This document shows, in pieces, positions 27,256 through 36,644 of a stretch of DNA of 64,000 nt; the stretch's first letter is position 1; each line of letters begins with the position of its first letter. The notes under the pieces are model-generated. The model did no database searches. It was not told the DNA's origin and saw only the letters and a list, made by a program, of their open reading frames with translations. The stretch comes from Catenovulum agarivorans DS-2 (GTDB lineage Bacteria; Pseudomonadota; Gammaproteobacteria; Enterobacterales; Alteromonadaceae). The stretch is from contig NZ_ARZY01000020.1 of the NCBI RefSeq assembly GCF_000568405.1, positions 25,065 through 89,064 on the forward strand, read 5' to 3'. The position numbers and the translations under genes are program-made.

Positions 27256-29535
27256 ATGTCGGATTTAATTGAAATTAGTGAAGATGGTGTTGAAAAAATA
27301 GCACTTAGAAAATTTACTGAAGATGCATATTTGAACTACTCAATGTACGTTATTATGGATCGTGCATTGCCGCATATTTCAGATGGCTTAAAACCCGTGC
27401 AGCGTCGCATTGTTTACGCAATGTCTGAGCTTGGTTTATCTGCACTCGCAAAGTATAAAAAATCCGCGCGTACCGTGGGTGACGTTCTGGGTAAATTTCA
27501 CCCGCATGGTGATTCGGCCTGTTATGAAGCCATGGTACTTATGGCGCAGCCTTTTTCATACCGCTATCCGTTGATTGATGGTCAGGGCAACTGGGGGGCA
27601 CCAGACGATCCTAAATCGTTCGCTGCAATGCGTTATACCGAAGCTCGGTTGTCTAAATTTTCGGAAGTGCTCCTCAGTGAATTGGGCATGGGAACCGTAG
27701 AGTGGGGACCAAACTTCGATGGTACGTTAAAAGAGCCGATTAACTTGCCCGCTAGATTGCCGCATATTTTGCTGAATGGCGTAACAGGCATTGCCGTTGG
27801 TATGGCAACGGATATTCCACCACACAATGTTAAAGAAGTGGTCAATGCTGCTCGGTATTTGCTGGATCATCCAAACGCGGGCCTTGAAAAAATCATGAGC
27901 TTTATCCCAGCGCCAGATTTTCCAACAGAAGCTGAAATTATTACCCCTCGTGCTGATATAGAAAAAATTTATCAAACGGGTCGAGGCTCGATAAAGATGC
28001 GTGCTGTATATGAGATAGAGCAGGGTGAAATAGTTATTAATGCATTACCACACCAAGCGTCGAGCGGTAAGGTAATTGAGCAGATTGCCCAGCAAATGCA
28101 GGCTAAAAAGCTGCCAATGGTCGCAGATATTCGTGACGAATCCGATCATGAAAACCCAGTACGTATGGTTGTTGTACCACGTTCTAATCGAGTCGATATT
28201 GACATGTTAATGCAGCATCTGTTCGCAACGACTGATTTAGAAAAAAGCTATCGTGTTAACTTAAATATGATTGGCCTGAATGGTCGCCCGCAGGTTAAAG
28301 CTTTACCACAAATCATTAATGAGTGGATTCAGTATCGTTTGGCAACTGTCACCAAGCGTCTGCAATTCCGCTTAGATAAAGTTTTAGCTAGATTACATAT
28401 TTTGGAAGGTTTGTTAATTGCCTTCTTAAACATAGACGAAGTTATCCATATTATCCGTACCGAAGACAATCCAAAAGCTGAGTTGATCAGCCGCTTTGGT
28501 CTATCGGATAAACAAGCTGAAGCGATACTTGAATTAAAGCTAAGGCATCTTGCTAAACTTGAAGAAATTAAAATAAAAGCAGAGCAAGCTGAATTAGAGA
28601 AAGAGCGCGAATGGCTTGAAAGTATCTTAAATTCAGAAACTGAGTTGAAAAAGCTGGTTAAGAAAGAATTAGCAGAAGATGCAGAAAAATATGGTGATGA
28701 GCGTCGTTCGCCAATCGTTGAGCGTGGTGAAGCTAAAGCGTTAAGCGAAAAAGATTTGGTACCAAGTGAAGCTGTTACTGTAGTGGTATCGGATAAAGGT
28801 TGGGTGCGTTGTGCAAAAGGGCATGATGTTGATGTTGAAGGTTTGAATTACAAAGCTGGTGATAGCTATTTAGCCAGTGCCGCGGGTCGTTCAAATCAGC
28901 TGAGTGTGTTTATAGATTCAAGCGGTCGAGCGTTTTCTACGGATACCCATACGCTTCCATCCGCACGAGGGCAAGGGGAACCTTTGTCTGGACGTTTTAC
29001 GGTTGCCGCTGGTGAGCGCGTTGAACAAGTTGTTATTGCTCAGCCTGAAGAGCTATTTTTAATGGCATCGGATGCAGGTTATGGGTTTGTCGCTAAATTT
29101 GCCGATCTTGTAAGTAAAAATAAGAACGGTAAAGCTGTGCTCACTCTGCCAGCTAATGCCAAAGTGATGCAGCCTTGCAAAGTCGGGTCAGCACAAGCGC
29201 AACTCATTGTTGCAATTACCAATGAAGGTCGAATGTTATTATTCCCTGTGGCAGATTTACCTTGCTTAGCAAAAGGTAAAGGCAACAAGATTATTAGTGT
29301 TCCTTCTGAGCGGGCGCGAAACCGAGAAGAGTTTGTTAAACACGTAGCCTTAATTGACCCAAGCGATTCGATTGTGTTGGTTGCTGGCAAACGTAAAATG
29401 TCGCTTAAACCTGATGATTGGTCGCATTACCGTGGAGAAAGAGGCCGTCGAGGTAATAAACTACCACGCGGTTTACAGCGTGTAGATGACTTGCTGATTG
29501 AGGCGTCATCGCAACCCAGTTCACAAGATAATTAA
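27256..29535 (+). CDS. parC: DNA topoisomerase IV subunit A
   Basis: A 759-residue type IIA topoisomerase subunit that unlinks daughter chromosomes. The catalytic Tyr is about 127 in [10 protein letters not shown]. The quinolone-determining stretch [12 protein letters not shown] keeps the sensitive Ser and Glu. The C-terminal beta-pinwheel begins near 490. The ATG at 27256, spaced from AGAAG, was preferred to an in-frame TTG two codons earlier. parE is not adjacent in this window. plsC follows, as in E. coli. Confidence 0.96.
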   Translation: MSDLIEISEDGVEKIALRKFTEDAYLNYSMYVIMDRALPHISDGLKPVQRRIVYAMSELGLSALAKYKKSARTVGDVLGKFHPHGDSACYEAMVLMAQPFSYRYPLIDGQGNWGAPDDPKSFAAMRYTEARLSKFSEVLLSELGMGTVEWGPNFDGTLKEPINLPARLPHILLNGVTGIAVGMATDIPPHNVKEVVNAARYLLDHPNAGLEKIMSFIPAPDFPTEAEIITPRADIEKIYQTGRGSIKMRAVYEIEQGEIVINALPHQASSGKVIEQIAQQMQAKKLPMVADIRDESDHENPVRMVVVPRSNRVDIDMLMQHLFATTDLEKSYRVNLNMIGLNGRPQVKALPQIINEWIQYRLATVTKRLQFRLDKVLARLHILEGLLIAFLNIDEVIHIIRTEDNPKAELISRFGLSDKQAEAILELKLRHLAKLEEIKIKAEQAELEKEREWLESILNSETELKKLVKKELAEDAEKYGDERRSPIVERGEAKALSEKDLVPSEAVTVVVSDKGWVRCAKGHDVDVEGLNYKAGDSYLASAAGRSNQLSVFIDSSGRAFSTDTHTLPSARGQGEPLSGRFTVAAGERVEQVVIAQPEELFLMASDAGYGFVAKFADLVSKNKNGKAVLTLPANAKVMQPCKVGSAQAQLIVAITNEGRMLLFPVADLPCLAKGKGNKIISVPSERARNREEFVKHVALIDPSDSIVLVAGKRKMSLKPDDWSHYRGERGRRGNKLPRGLQRVDDLLIEASSQPSSQDN

Positions 29536-29555
29536 TTCTAAAGGAAGTACAATTC

Positions 29556-30317
29556 GTGTTAGCTGTTATTCGAATTATTTTGCTTGGCATTTTTGTCATC
29601 TTTGCCAGCGTATTTGGTATTTTGTTTTGCCTGATTCGACCGTTTCATCGTAACAATGTCTATTGGTTGGGCAAAACATATTGTCAAGCAGCCAAGATAT
29701 TGGGGATAAAATTAGATATTAGGACACACCCAGACGCTCGTAAAGCACAACCCGCGGTGTTTATCGCTAATCATCAAAATAGCTATGACATCTTTACCTT
29801 GTGTGGCAGTGTGCTACCCAGCACAGTGACGATCGGCAAAAAAAGCCTAAAATGGATACCCTTTTTTGGCCAGTTGTACTGGTTGTCGGGTAACATTTTG
29901 ATCGACCGTGAAAATCGCAAAAAAGCGCTAGCCGCGTTAAAAACATCCAAAGATATCATTCAAAAACGTAAAGTTTCGGTTTGGATGTTTCCAGAAGGAA
30001 CCCGTTCTTATGGACGTGGATTACTGCCCTTTAAGCGTGGTGCATTTCAGCTGGCTCAAGCCGCAGGTGTGCCAATTGTGCCTGTGTTAATGAGTACAAC
30101 CTGTAATAAAATTAAGTTGAATCGCTGGTCGAATGGGACAGTGATCATTGAAGTCATGGCACCTACCAACATGACCGAGGCGCAGCAAAAAAATTTAAAG
30201 CAAACATGTGAAGACTATCACGCCATGATGTCAGCTAAATTGCAGCAACTAGACGCGGAAGCAGACCAGCTAAACGCCCATCTACTTGCATCGAACAATC
30301 ATTCTAAAGAGGTGTAA
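29556..30317 (+). CDS. plsC: 1-acylglycerol-3-phosphate O-acyltransferase (PlsC)
   Basis: A 253-residue membrane enzyme that makes phosphatidic acid from lysophosphatidic acid. An N-terminal membrane segment (about 3-25) precedes the acyltransferase block NHQNSYD (HX4D, near 72). FPEGTRS near 148 and VPIVPV near 170 complete the family set. The start is GTG after AAGGAAG. It is the second gene of the parC-plsC pair. Confidence 0.93.
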   Translation: MLAVIRIILLGIFVIFASVFGILFCLIRPFHRNNVYWLGKTYCQAAKILGIKLDIRTHPDARKAQPAVFIANHQNSYDIFTLCGSVLPSTVTIGKKSLKWIPFFGQLYWLSGNILIDRENRKKALAALKTSKDIIQKRKVSVWMFPEGTRSYGRGLLPFKRGAFQLAQAAGVPIVPVLMSTTCNKIKLNRWSNGTVIIEVMAPTNMTEAQQKNLKQTCEDYHAMMSAKLQQLDAEADQLNAHLLASNNHSKEV

Positions 30318-30322
30318 TCCAG

Positions 30323-30679
30323 ATGGACTATATTGATGACCCAAGTGGCTTTACTCAAAATATAGTAGCTATGCTTATTGAAGATGGTAGTGATACAGAA
30401 GCTGTCTATACCATTGAGCATCACTTTTCTTCAACTAATTTCGATAAATTGGAAAAAGCCGCTGTTGCAGCTTTTAAACTCAATTATGATGTAACTGATG
30501 CAGAAGAATTTGAAACGGATGACGGTCAAGAAATTTTAGCATTTGACGTGATAGCCGAAAGTAAACTAGATGTGGCTAAAATACAAAATCAAGTTGAGCA
30601 AATGGAAAAGCTCGCCGCTGACTATCAGGTTGAATACGATGGTTGGGGCACTGAGTTTATTGAGCCTCAACAGCAGTAG
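30323..30679 (+). CDS. rraB: Regulator of ribonuclease E activity B
   Basis: A 118-residue acidic protein whose core LIEDGSDTEAVYTIEHHFSS, EKAAVAAFKLNYDVTDAEE and VEYDGWGTEF match E. coli RraB almost segment by segment. RraB binds the C-terminal scaffold of RNase E and changes degradosome activity and composition. It sits 5 bases after plsC. Its presumed target, rne, is at 10178-13246 and has the large scaffold RraB would need. Confidence 0.92.
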   Translation: MDYIDDPSGFTQNIVAMLIEDGSDTEAVYTIEHHFSSTNFDKLEKAAVAAFKLNYDVTDAEEFETDDGQEILAFDVIAESKLDVAKIQNQVEQMEKLAADYQVEYDGWGTEFIEPQQQ

Positions 30680-30697
30680 ATAAAATATATTGGTTGT

Positions 30698-30714
30698 TGG
30701 CACAGCCTGTGCAT
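30698..30714 (+). promoter_or_regulatory. Sigma-54 (RpoN) promoter of the fliE operon
   Basis: TTGGCACA-N4-GTGCAT gives the -24 GG (30699-30700) and -12 GC (30711-30712) with the required spacing of 12. It lies 54 bases before the fliE ATG. Polar flagellar systems of Vibrio and Shewanella drive this operon with RpoN and the FlrC/FleR activator. Confidence 0.85.
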
Positions 30715-30767
30715 AACCCCACTTATCAGTTAACAGATTCAAATTTTTGACGACAGTGGGGTTTAGT

Positions 30768-31106
30768 ATGAAAATTGGCGCGAATAATCTCTATGCGGAA
30801 ATGCAAGCGCTCGCTACGCAAGCGCGTAAAGATGTTGCTGCAGACCAGCTACCCATCTCACCGAAAGTCGAAAACCCAACACCATCAACCTTTGGAAATA
30901 TGCTGAATCAAGCTATTGATAACGTGAACGACTTACAGCATCACGCAAAAGCACAAACTATCAAGTTTGAGATGGGCGATCAAAATGTATCACTTGCAGA
31001 TGTCATGATAGCGAAAGGCAAATCAAGTATTGCGTTTGAAGCAACGGTCCATGTACGAAACAAAGTAGTTGAAGCGTACGATAAAATTATGCAAATGCCT
31101 GTATAA
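30768..31106 (+). CDS. fliE: Flagellar hook-basal body protein FliE
   Basis: A 112-residue protein joining the MS ring to the rod. The C-terminal block IAKGKSSIAFEATVHVRNKVVEAYDKIM is the FliE signature. The ATG at 30768 behind GTGGGG was taken over an earlier in-frame TTG. First gene of the flagellar operon. Confidence 0.95.
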   Translation: MKIGANNLYAEMQALATQARKDVAADQLPISPKVENPTPSTFGNMLNQAIDNVNDLQHHAKAQTIKFEMGDQNVSLADVMIAKGKSSIAFEATVHVRNKVVEAYDKIMQMPV

Positions 31107-31130
31107 CAAGGCTAATCTTGCTTGGAGTAA

Positions 31131-32855
31131 ATGACAGTGGCAGAACAGAATGCATCAACTGACATTATGGTAAACGACGGTGCTGGTGCAGATGCAGCAT
31201 CAACAGATATTCCATCAGAAGAACAAAAATCCGGATTTTTGGGCGGCTTAGGTAGTGTTGATATACTCCGTCAAGTTACGCTTATTTTGGCTTTGGCTAT
31301 CTGTTTAGCTATTGCTGTTTTCATTATTGTTTGGGCGCGAGAGCCTGACTTTCGCCCTTTAGGCAAAATGGAAACAGAAGAACTTATCCAAACCTTAGAT
31401 TTTCTTGATCAGCAAAAAATTGAATATCGCCTTGAAGGTGATGTGGTTTATGTAATTGAAGACCAATATCAAGACATCAAATTACAAATGACCCGTTCCG
31501 GCATGACTTCTGGGCCAGCGACTGGTGACGACATTTTATTGACAGATATGGGCTTTGGTGTCAGTCAACGTGTTGAAATGGAGCGTCTTAAATATAGCCG
31601 TGAACAATCACTTGCTAGAGCAATTGAAGAATTACACTCAATCCAGCGCGCCAAAGTGTTGTTAGCAATACCAAAAGAAAATGTATTTGCCCGACACGAG
31701 AAAAAACCAAGTGCCACCGTGGTTTTAAACATGAAACGTGGCAAAGTTTTAAAGTCTGAAGAAATCGATTCTGTTGTTGATATGGTTGCATCGGCGGTAC
31801 AAGGTCTTGAACCTACTCGAGTTACTGTGACAGATCAAAATGGCCGTCTATTAAATTCAGGCTCGCAAAACGATTTGTCGGCCCGCACTCGCAAAGAATA
31901 TGAAATTGAACAAAAGCGTGAAGCAGAATATCTAGAAAAAATTGACTCAATTTTAATCCCAGTGGTGGGTTTGGGAAATTATACTGCGCAAGTTGACGTC
32001 ACTATGGATTTTACCTCGGTTGAACAAACACAAAAGCGCTACAACCCTGATTTACCAGCAGTGCGCAGTGAAATGACAGTAGAAACCAACTCTTTAGGTG
32101 GCATAGTTGCAGGGATTCCAGGGGCGCTAACCAATCAACCCCCTTTAGACTCAAACATACCTGAAGAGGCGAACGGTGGTGACGGATCGGCAAATCCAAG
32201 TAAGAGCCATAGAGAAGCAACACGCAACTATGAATTAGATACGACCATTAGTCATACTCGCCAACAAACCGGAGTTATTCGACGCTTGAGTGTATCGGTT
32301 GCGGTGGACTATTTACCTGAAAGCAACGCGGAAACGGGCGAAACGAACTATCAACCTCGTACAACCGCAGAGCTGGCAAATATTCGACGTTTACTCCAAG
32401 GAGGAATCGGTTTTGACATCCAACGTGGTGATACGCTAGAAGTGGTAACAGTGCCATTTGTTCGAACTGATATGGGCGATCTAGAACAAACACCATTTTA
32501 TGAACAAGCTTGGTTCGCAAAGTTGGTCAGATTAATATTAGGCACTATTATCATAATTGTTCTGATAGCCTTGGTTGTACGTCCGATGTTGCGTAAACTT
32601 ATCTATCCAGAAGAAGTCGCGGATGATTTTGATGAATCGTCTCTTTCATCTGGTGTTGACCTAGGTGATGAAACGCTTGATATGTTGACGTCAGATTTTG
32701 ATGCGAGTGCGGTTGGATTTAATCAAGACGGTACGCTAATGTTACCTGACTTGCATAAAGATGAAGATGTATTAAAAGCGGTTAGAGCCTTGGTTGCCAA
32801 CGAACCAATTCTTTCAGCACAAGTCGTTAAAGCGTGGTTAAACGAAGATGCCTAA
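31131..32855 (+). CDS. fliF: Flagellar MS-ring protein FliF
   Basis: A 574-residue inner-membrane ring protein. Two membrane segments (about 45-67 and 463-485) flank a large periplasmic part with ring-building motifs; KYSREQSLARAIEELHSIQRAKV near 155 is typical. The C-terminal cytoplasmic tail (PEEVADDF and LVANEPILSAQVVKAWL) binds FliG. It overlaps fliG by 8 bases. Confidence 0.97.
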   Translation: MTVAEQNASTDIMVNDGAGADAASTDIPSEEQKSGFLGGLGSVDILRQVTLILALAICLAIAVFIIVWAREPDFRPLGKMETEELIQTLDFLDQQKIEYRLEGDVVYVIEDQYQDIKLQMTRSGMTSGPATGDDILLTDMGFGVSQRVEMERLKYSREQSLARAIEELHSIQRAKVLLAIPKENVFARHEKKPSATVVLNMKRGKVLKSEEIDSVVDMVASAVQGLEPTRVTVTDQNGRLLNSGSQNDLSARTRKEYEIEQKREAEYLEKIDSILIPVVGLGNYTAQVDVTMDFTSVEQTQKRYNPDLPAVRSEMTVETNSLGGIVAGIPGALTNQPPLDSNIPEEANGGDGSANPSKSHREATRNYELDTTISHTRQQTGVIRRLSVSVAVDYLPESNAETGETNYQPRTTAELANIRRLLQGGIGFDIQRGDTLEVVTVPFVRTDMGDLEQTPFYEQAWFAKLVRLILGTIIIIVLIALVVRPMLRKLIYPEEVADDFDESSLSSGVDLGDETLDMLTSDFDASAVGFNQDGTLMLPDLHKDEDVLKAVRALVANEPILSAQVVKAWLNEDA

Positions 32856-33885
32856 TGAAAACGAAAATAACCAAGAATCCTATGATATCTCACGGCTAGA
32901 TGGCATAGAAAAAGCGGCGGTTTTACTCCTGAGTTTGTCAGAAGAAGACGCAGCACAAATACTTAAGCACTTAGAGCCAAAGGAAGTGCAAAAAGTTGGT
33001 ATGGCAATGGCATCTTTGGATGATTTTTCTCAAGCAAAAATTACCGCGATTCATAAGTTGTTTATTGATGAAATACAAAGATTTAGCACGATTGGATTCC
33101 AAAGTACTGAGTTCGTACGTAAAGCATTAACTGCAGCATTAGGTGAAGATAAAGCGGGTAACTTAATCGAACAGATTATCATGGGCAGCGGTGCTAAAGG
33201 CCTTGATTCACTTAAATGGATGGATTCGAAACAAGTTGCCAATATTATTCGTAACGAGCATCCGCAGATCCAAACGATTGTTATGGCATATTTAGAACCA
33301 GAGCAATCTGCTGAAATCATGAGTCAGTTCTCTGAAAAAGTTCGACTAGATTTGATGATGCGCATCGCCAACCTTGAAGAGGTTCAACCGGCGGCATTAC
33401 AAGAATTAAATGAAATTATGGAAAAACAATTTGCAGGCCAAGCGGGTGCTCAAGCAGCTAAAATGGGTGGCTTAAAAGCGGCTGCAGATATTATGAACTA
33501 CTTAGATACAAATATTGAAGGTCAGTTGATGGATTCAATTCGTGAACATGACGAAGAAATGAGCCAGCAAATTCAAGACCTTATGTTTGTATTTGATAAC
33601 CTAGCCGACGTAGATGACAAAGGTATTCAGGCCATATTGCGCGAAGTCCAACAAGATGTGTTGATGCGTGCAATTAAAGGTGCAGACGAAAGCCTGAAAG
33701 ACAAGATTCTTGGCAATATGTCGAAACGTGCTGCAGAAATGTTGGCAGACGATTTGGATGCAATGGGACCAATACGCATCAGTGAAGTTGAAGCTGCCCA
33801 GAAAGAAGTCTTGTCTATTGCTCGTAGGTTAGCCGATGCGGGTGAAATTATGCTTGGCGGCGGTGGCGGCGAAGAGTTCCTATAA
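32848..33885 (+). CDS. fliG: Flagellar motor switch protein FliG
   Basis: A 345-residue rotor protein with armadillo-like domains. The N-terminal KAAVLLLSLSEEDA binds FliF. The middle EHPQIQTIVMAYL is the EHPQ motif for FliM. The C-terminal torque helix (LKDKILGNMSKRAAEMLADDL) carries the charged residues that meet the stator. Length is usual for the family. Confidence 0.97.
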   Translation: MPNENENNQESYDISRLDGIEKAAVLLLSLSEEDAAQILKHLEPKEVQKVGMAMASLDDFSQAKITAIHKLFIDEIQRFSTIGFQSTEFVRKALTAALGEDKAGNLIEQIIMGSGAKGLDSLKWMDSKQVANIIRNEHPQIQTIVMAYLEPEQSAEIMSQFSEKVRLDLMMRIANLEEVQPAALQELNEIMEKQFAGQAGAQAAKMGGLKAAADIMNYLDTNIEGQLMDSIREHDEEMSQQIQDLMFVFDNLADVDDKGIQAILREVQQDVLMRAIKGADESLKDKILGNMSKRAAEMLADDLDAMGPIRISEVEAAQKEVLSIARRLADAGEIMLGGGGGEEFL

Positions 33886-33895
33886 TGAGTAGTTT

Positions 33896-34675
33896 ATGAC
33901 AGAAGACCAACGAAAACTTAATAAAGCGGTATTAAGTGAACAAGCAAAGGCAGATGCAAAAGCTTGGCATATCCCAGTGGTTGAGGATGATGGAACTCAC
34001 GTGCCAGAAGGTTACACCAATGCACTGGGCAAAAAGAAAGGTTGGGTATACGAAGAGCCTGAACCTGAACCTGAGCCACCCAAACCACCAACGATTGAAG
34101 AAATAGAAGCCATTCGTCAAGCAGCTTATGACGAAGGTTTTAATGAAGGTAAAGCTGAAGGGTTTGCCAAAGGTGAAGCCGAAGGCAAAGAGCAAGGATA
34201 TCAAGAAGGGTTTGCTGCTGGGCAAGAGGCAGGCCATGCCGATGGGTTAGCCAGCGGTACAGGCTTAATGGAAGAAAAAGCACAAATTTGGAATCAGCTG
34301 ATAAGTCAGTTGGACAACCCAATTGAGCAATTAGATGAACAAGTTGAAAGTGAGTTGATTGACCTAGCAGTTGCACTTGCTAAACAAGTGATACAAACAG
34401 AATTAACGACTAATCCAGATATTATTCAACAAAGCCTTAAGCAAGCAGCAGACAAGCTACCTTTTAATACTCAGCAATGTTTTATCCTAGTTAATCCAGA
34501 GGACTTTGAACAAGTTGTTAGTCAGTATGGTGAACAAGAGTTGGCTCGACGTAATTGGCATATTCAAACGGATCCTAACGTTTCGCGTGGCAGTGTTGAA
34601 ATTAAGACCGAAACTTCCTCTATTTCTTTTGACATTAACCAACGGGTCAAAGAGGTTTTTGACCAGTTTTTATAA
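33896..34675 (+). CDS. fliH: Flagellar assembly protein FliH
   Basis: A 259-residue regulator of the export ATPase. A Pro/Glu stretch (about 50-65) is followed by the GxxxG-like repeats of FliH (NEGKAEGFAKGEAEGKEQGYQ and after, about 80-120). These build the stalk helix. The C-terminal V-ATPase subunit-E-like domain binds FliI. A 113-base gap with a promoter follows. Confidence 0.92.
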   Translation: MTEDQRKLNKAVLSEQAKADAKAWHIPVVEDDGTHVPEGYTNALGKKKGWVYEEPEPEPEPPKPPTIEEIEAIRQAAYDEGFNEGKAEGFAKGEAEGKEQGYQEGFAAGQEAGHADGLASGTGLMEEKAQIWNQLISQLDNPIEQLDEQVESELIDLAVALAKQVIQTELTTNPDIIQQSLKQAADKLPFNTQQCFILVNPEDFEQVVSQYGEQELARRNWHIQTDPNVSRGSVEIKTETSSISFDINQRVKEVFDQFL

Positions 34676-34709
34676 CCATTCTAAACAGCTTCAATAATAA
34701 ATTATAGTG

Positions 34710-34726
34710 TTGGCGTCAGAATTGCA
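34710..34726 (+). promoter_or_regulatory. Second sigma-54-type promoter, before fliI
   Basis: TTGGCGTC-N4-TTGCA has -24 GG (34712-34713) and -12 GC (34724-34725) at the required spacing of 12. It lies in the 113-base gap between fliH and fliI, 62 bases before the fliI ATG. The -24 element differs from the ideal GGCAC, so it may be weaker. Confidence 0.65.
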
Positions 34727-34788
34727 GAGACTATACTTAAGCAAAAAGCAGTCAGAAAATTGACGGGCTAGTTTTAAGTAGGGCATGT

Positions 34789-36120
34789 ATGAAACCAGCT
34801 TTAAGTGAACGTATTCATCAATATCAATCGCGCATTGGCACGAGTCGCCCCAAAGTGGCTGGGCGCTTGACCCGCGTGGTCGGTTTGACTTTAGAAGCTA
34901 TTGGCTGCCAAGCCGCAGTGGGCAGTACCTGTTTGGTGGAAGCTCAGCAAGGTTATATTGAAGCTGAGGTCGTTGGTTTTGAAGGCGAAAAAATTTACCT
35001 CATGCCGAGTGAACAAATATCAGGCATTTTGCCAGGTGCAAAAGTAATTCCAATGCCAGCTCAACAAACATTGATTTATTCTATGGGGTTGTTAGGGCGG
35101 GTGGTTGATGCGCGAGGGGTACCGATTGACGGTAAAGGGAGAATCGAAGCGCAAGATCAGCAGTCTTATCAATCTAAACGAGTTAACCCTTTAGATAGAA
35201 AAGCCATCAATCAACCACTAGATGTTGGTATCAAAGCGATTAATTCTATACTCACCGTGGGAATGGGGCAAAGACTTGGTTTATTTGCTGGTTCTGGCGT
35301 GGGTAAAAGTGTATTGCTGGGCATGATGACAAGAGGCACCGCGGCTGATGTAATTGTAGTTGGTTTAATTGGTGAACGTGGTCGCGAAGTTAAAGAGTTT
35401 ATTGATGATATTTTGGGTGAAGAAGGTCGTGCTCGCTCGGTAGTAGTAGCTGCGCCAGCGGATAACGCCCCGCTGATGCGATTAAAAGGCTGCGAAACCG
35501 CTTTGTCAGTCGCCGAGTATTTTCGTGATCAAGGGTTAAACGTATTATTGTTAGTGGATTCAATAACACGCTACGCTCAAGCACAGCGTGAAATAGCGCT
35601 AGCGGTGGGTGAGCCGCCAGCTACTAAAGGTTATCCACCCTCTGTGTTTGCTAAGTTACCCGCTTTAGTTGAGCGTGCAGGTAACGGTGGAACAGGGCAA
35701 GGCTCGATCACTGCGTTTTTTACCGTTCTATCTGAAGGTGATGATTTACAAGACCCAATTGCCGATGCGTCGCGGGCAATATTAGATGGTCACATTGTAT
35801 TGTCGCGCGAATTGGCGGACCAAGGACATTACCCAGCAATCGACATCGCTAAATCTATCAGTCGTGTTATGCCTGCGGTAACCAGTGAAGATCACCAAAT
35901 GCAAGCTCGTATCGTTAAGCAGCTGTATTCAGCCTATCAGAACAACCAAGATCTGATCACGATAGGCGCCTACACTAAAGGTAGCGATCCAATAGTGGAT
36001 GCAGCCGTTAAACTCAAACCTAAAATGGATAAATTTTTGCAGCAGGGCATGAAAGACATTGTTAATTACGATGACTGTTTAGCCGCACTCGCCTCAATTA
36101 CCAGTACGATGAGGGCTTAA
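34789..36120 (+). CDS. fliI: Flagellum-specific ATPase FliI
   Basis: A 443-residue AAA-type ATPase that energises type III flagellar export. The Walker A motif GSGVGKSVL lies near 170, Walker B is in [16 protein letters not shown] near 255, and [11 protein letters not shown] is specific to FliI/YscN. It stops 1 base before fliJ. Confidence 0.96.
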   Translation: MKPALSERIHQYQSRIGTSRPKVAGRLTRVVGLTLEAIGCQAAVGSTCLVEAQQGYIEAEVVGFEGEKIYLMPSEQISGILPGAKVIPMPAQQTLIYSMGLLGRVVDARGVPIDGKGRIEAQDQQSYQSKRVNPLDRKAINQPLDVGIKAINSILTVGMGQRLGLFAGSGVGKSVLLGMMTRGTAADVIVVGLIGERGREVKEFIDDILGEEGRARSVVVAAPADNAPLMRLKGCETALSVAEYFRDQGLNVLLLVDSITRYAQAQREIALAVGEPPATKGYPPSVFAKLPALVERAGNGGTGQGSITAFFTVLSEGDDLQDPIADASRAILDGHIVLSRELADQGHYPAIDIAKSISRVMPAVTSEDHQMQARIVKQLYSAYQNNQDLITIGAYTKGSDPIVDAAVKLKPKMDKFLQQGMKDIVNYDDCLAALASITSTMRA

Positions 36121-36121
36121 C

Positions 36122-36565
36122 ATGAACAAACAACTTCAACTGGTTGCTGAAATCGAAAAAGGTAAAGAAGATGATTTGGCGCTGAAATTTGCTCAAGCAA
36201 AACAAGATTTGCAAAAGCAGCATGAGAAACTCGAGGGGCTGGAACAATTTCAACGCGACTATATGACTACAGTTATAGAGTCAGGCAAAAAAGGCCTCTC
36301 TAGCAGCGGCTTTCAAAGGTTACAGAGTTTTATCAGTCAGCTAGATTTAGCTTGTAGTCAGCAAAGGGAAAATATCCAAAAGGCAGAAAAAGTGGTTGAG
36401 CAAAGGCGAGCGCTTTGGCTACAACAACAGCGCAAACGAAAATCAATTGAAGCAGTTATAGACAAGCAGCAAAAAAAACATGCATTGCGCATGCAGCGCC
36501 AAGAGCAAGTTTTAGCTGACGAATTTGCCAATAATATTGCGGCACGGCGTTTGCAAAGTACTTAA
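36122..36565 (+). CDS. fliJ: Flagellar export protein FliJ
   Basis: A 147-residue protein, almost all charged coiled coil (Lys, Gln, Glu), as FliJ is. FliJ is the central stalk of the export ATPase and an escort for chaperones. Identification rests mainly on position between fliI and fliK and on the coiled-coil character. Confidence 0.88.
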   Translation: MNKQLQLVAEIEKGKEDDLALKFAQAKQDLQKQHEKLEGLEQFQRDYMTTVIESGKKGLSSSGFQRLQSFISQLDLACSQQRENIQKAEKVVEQRRALWLQQQRKRKSIEAVIDKQQKKHALRMQRQEQVLADEFANNIAARRLQST

Positions 36566-36644
36566 TACAAAACGTTTAACGTGAACACGTTCGTCATAAA
36601 TACAGCGCTTTGTGCGCTTATTCAGTTTACAGCAAGGTGAAACA

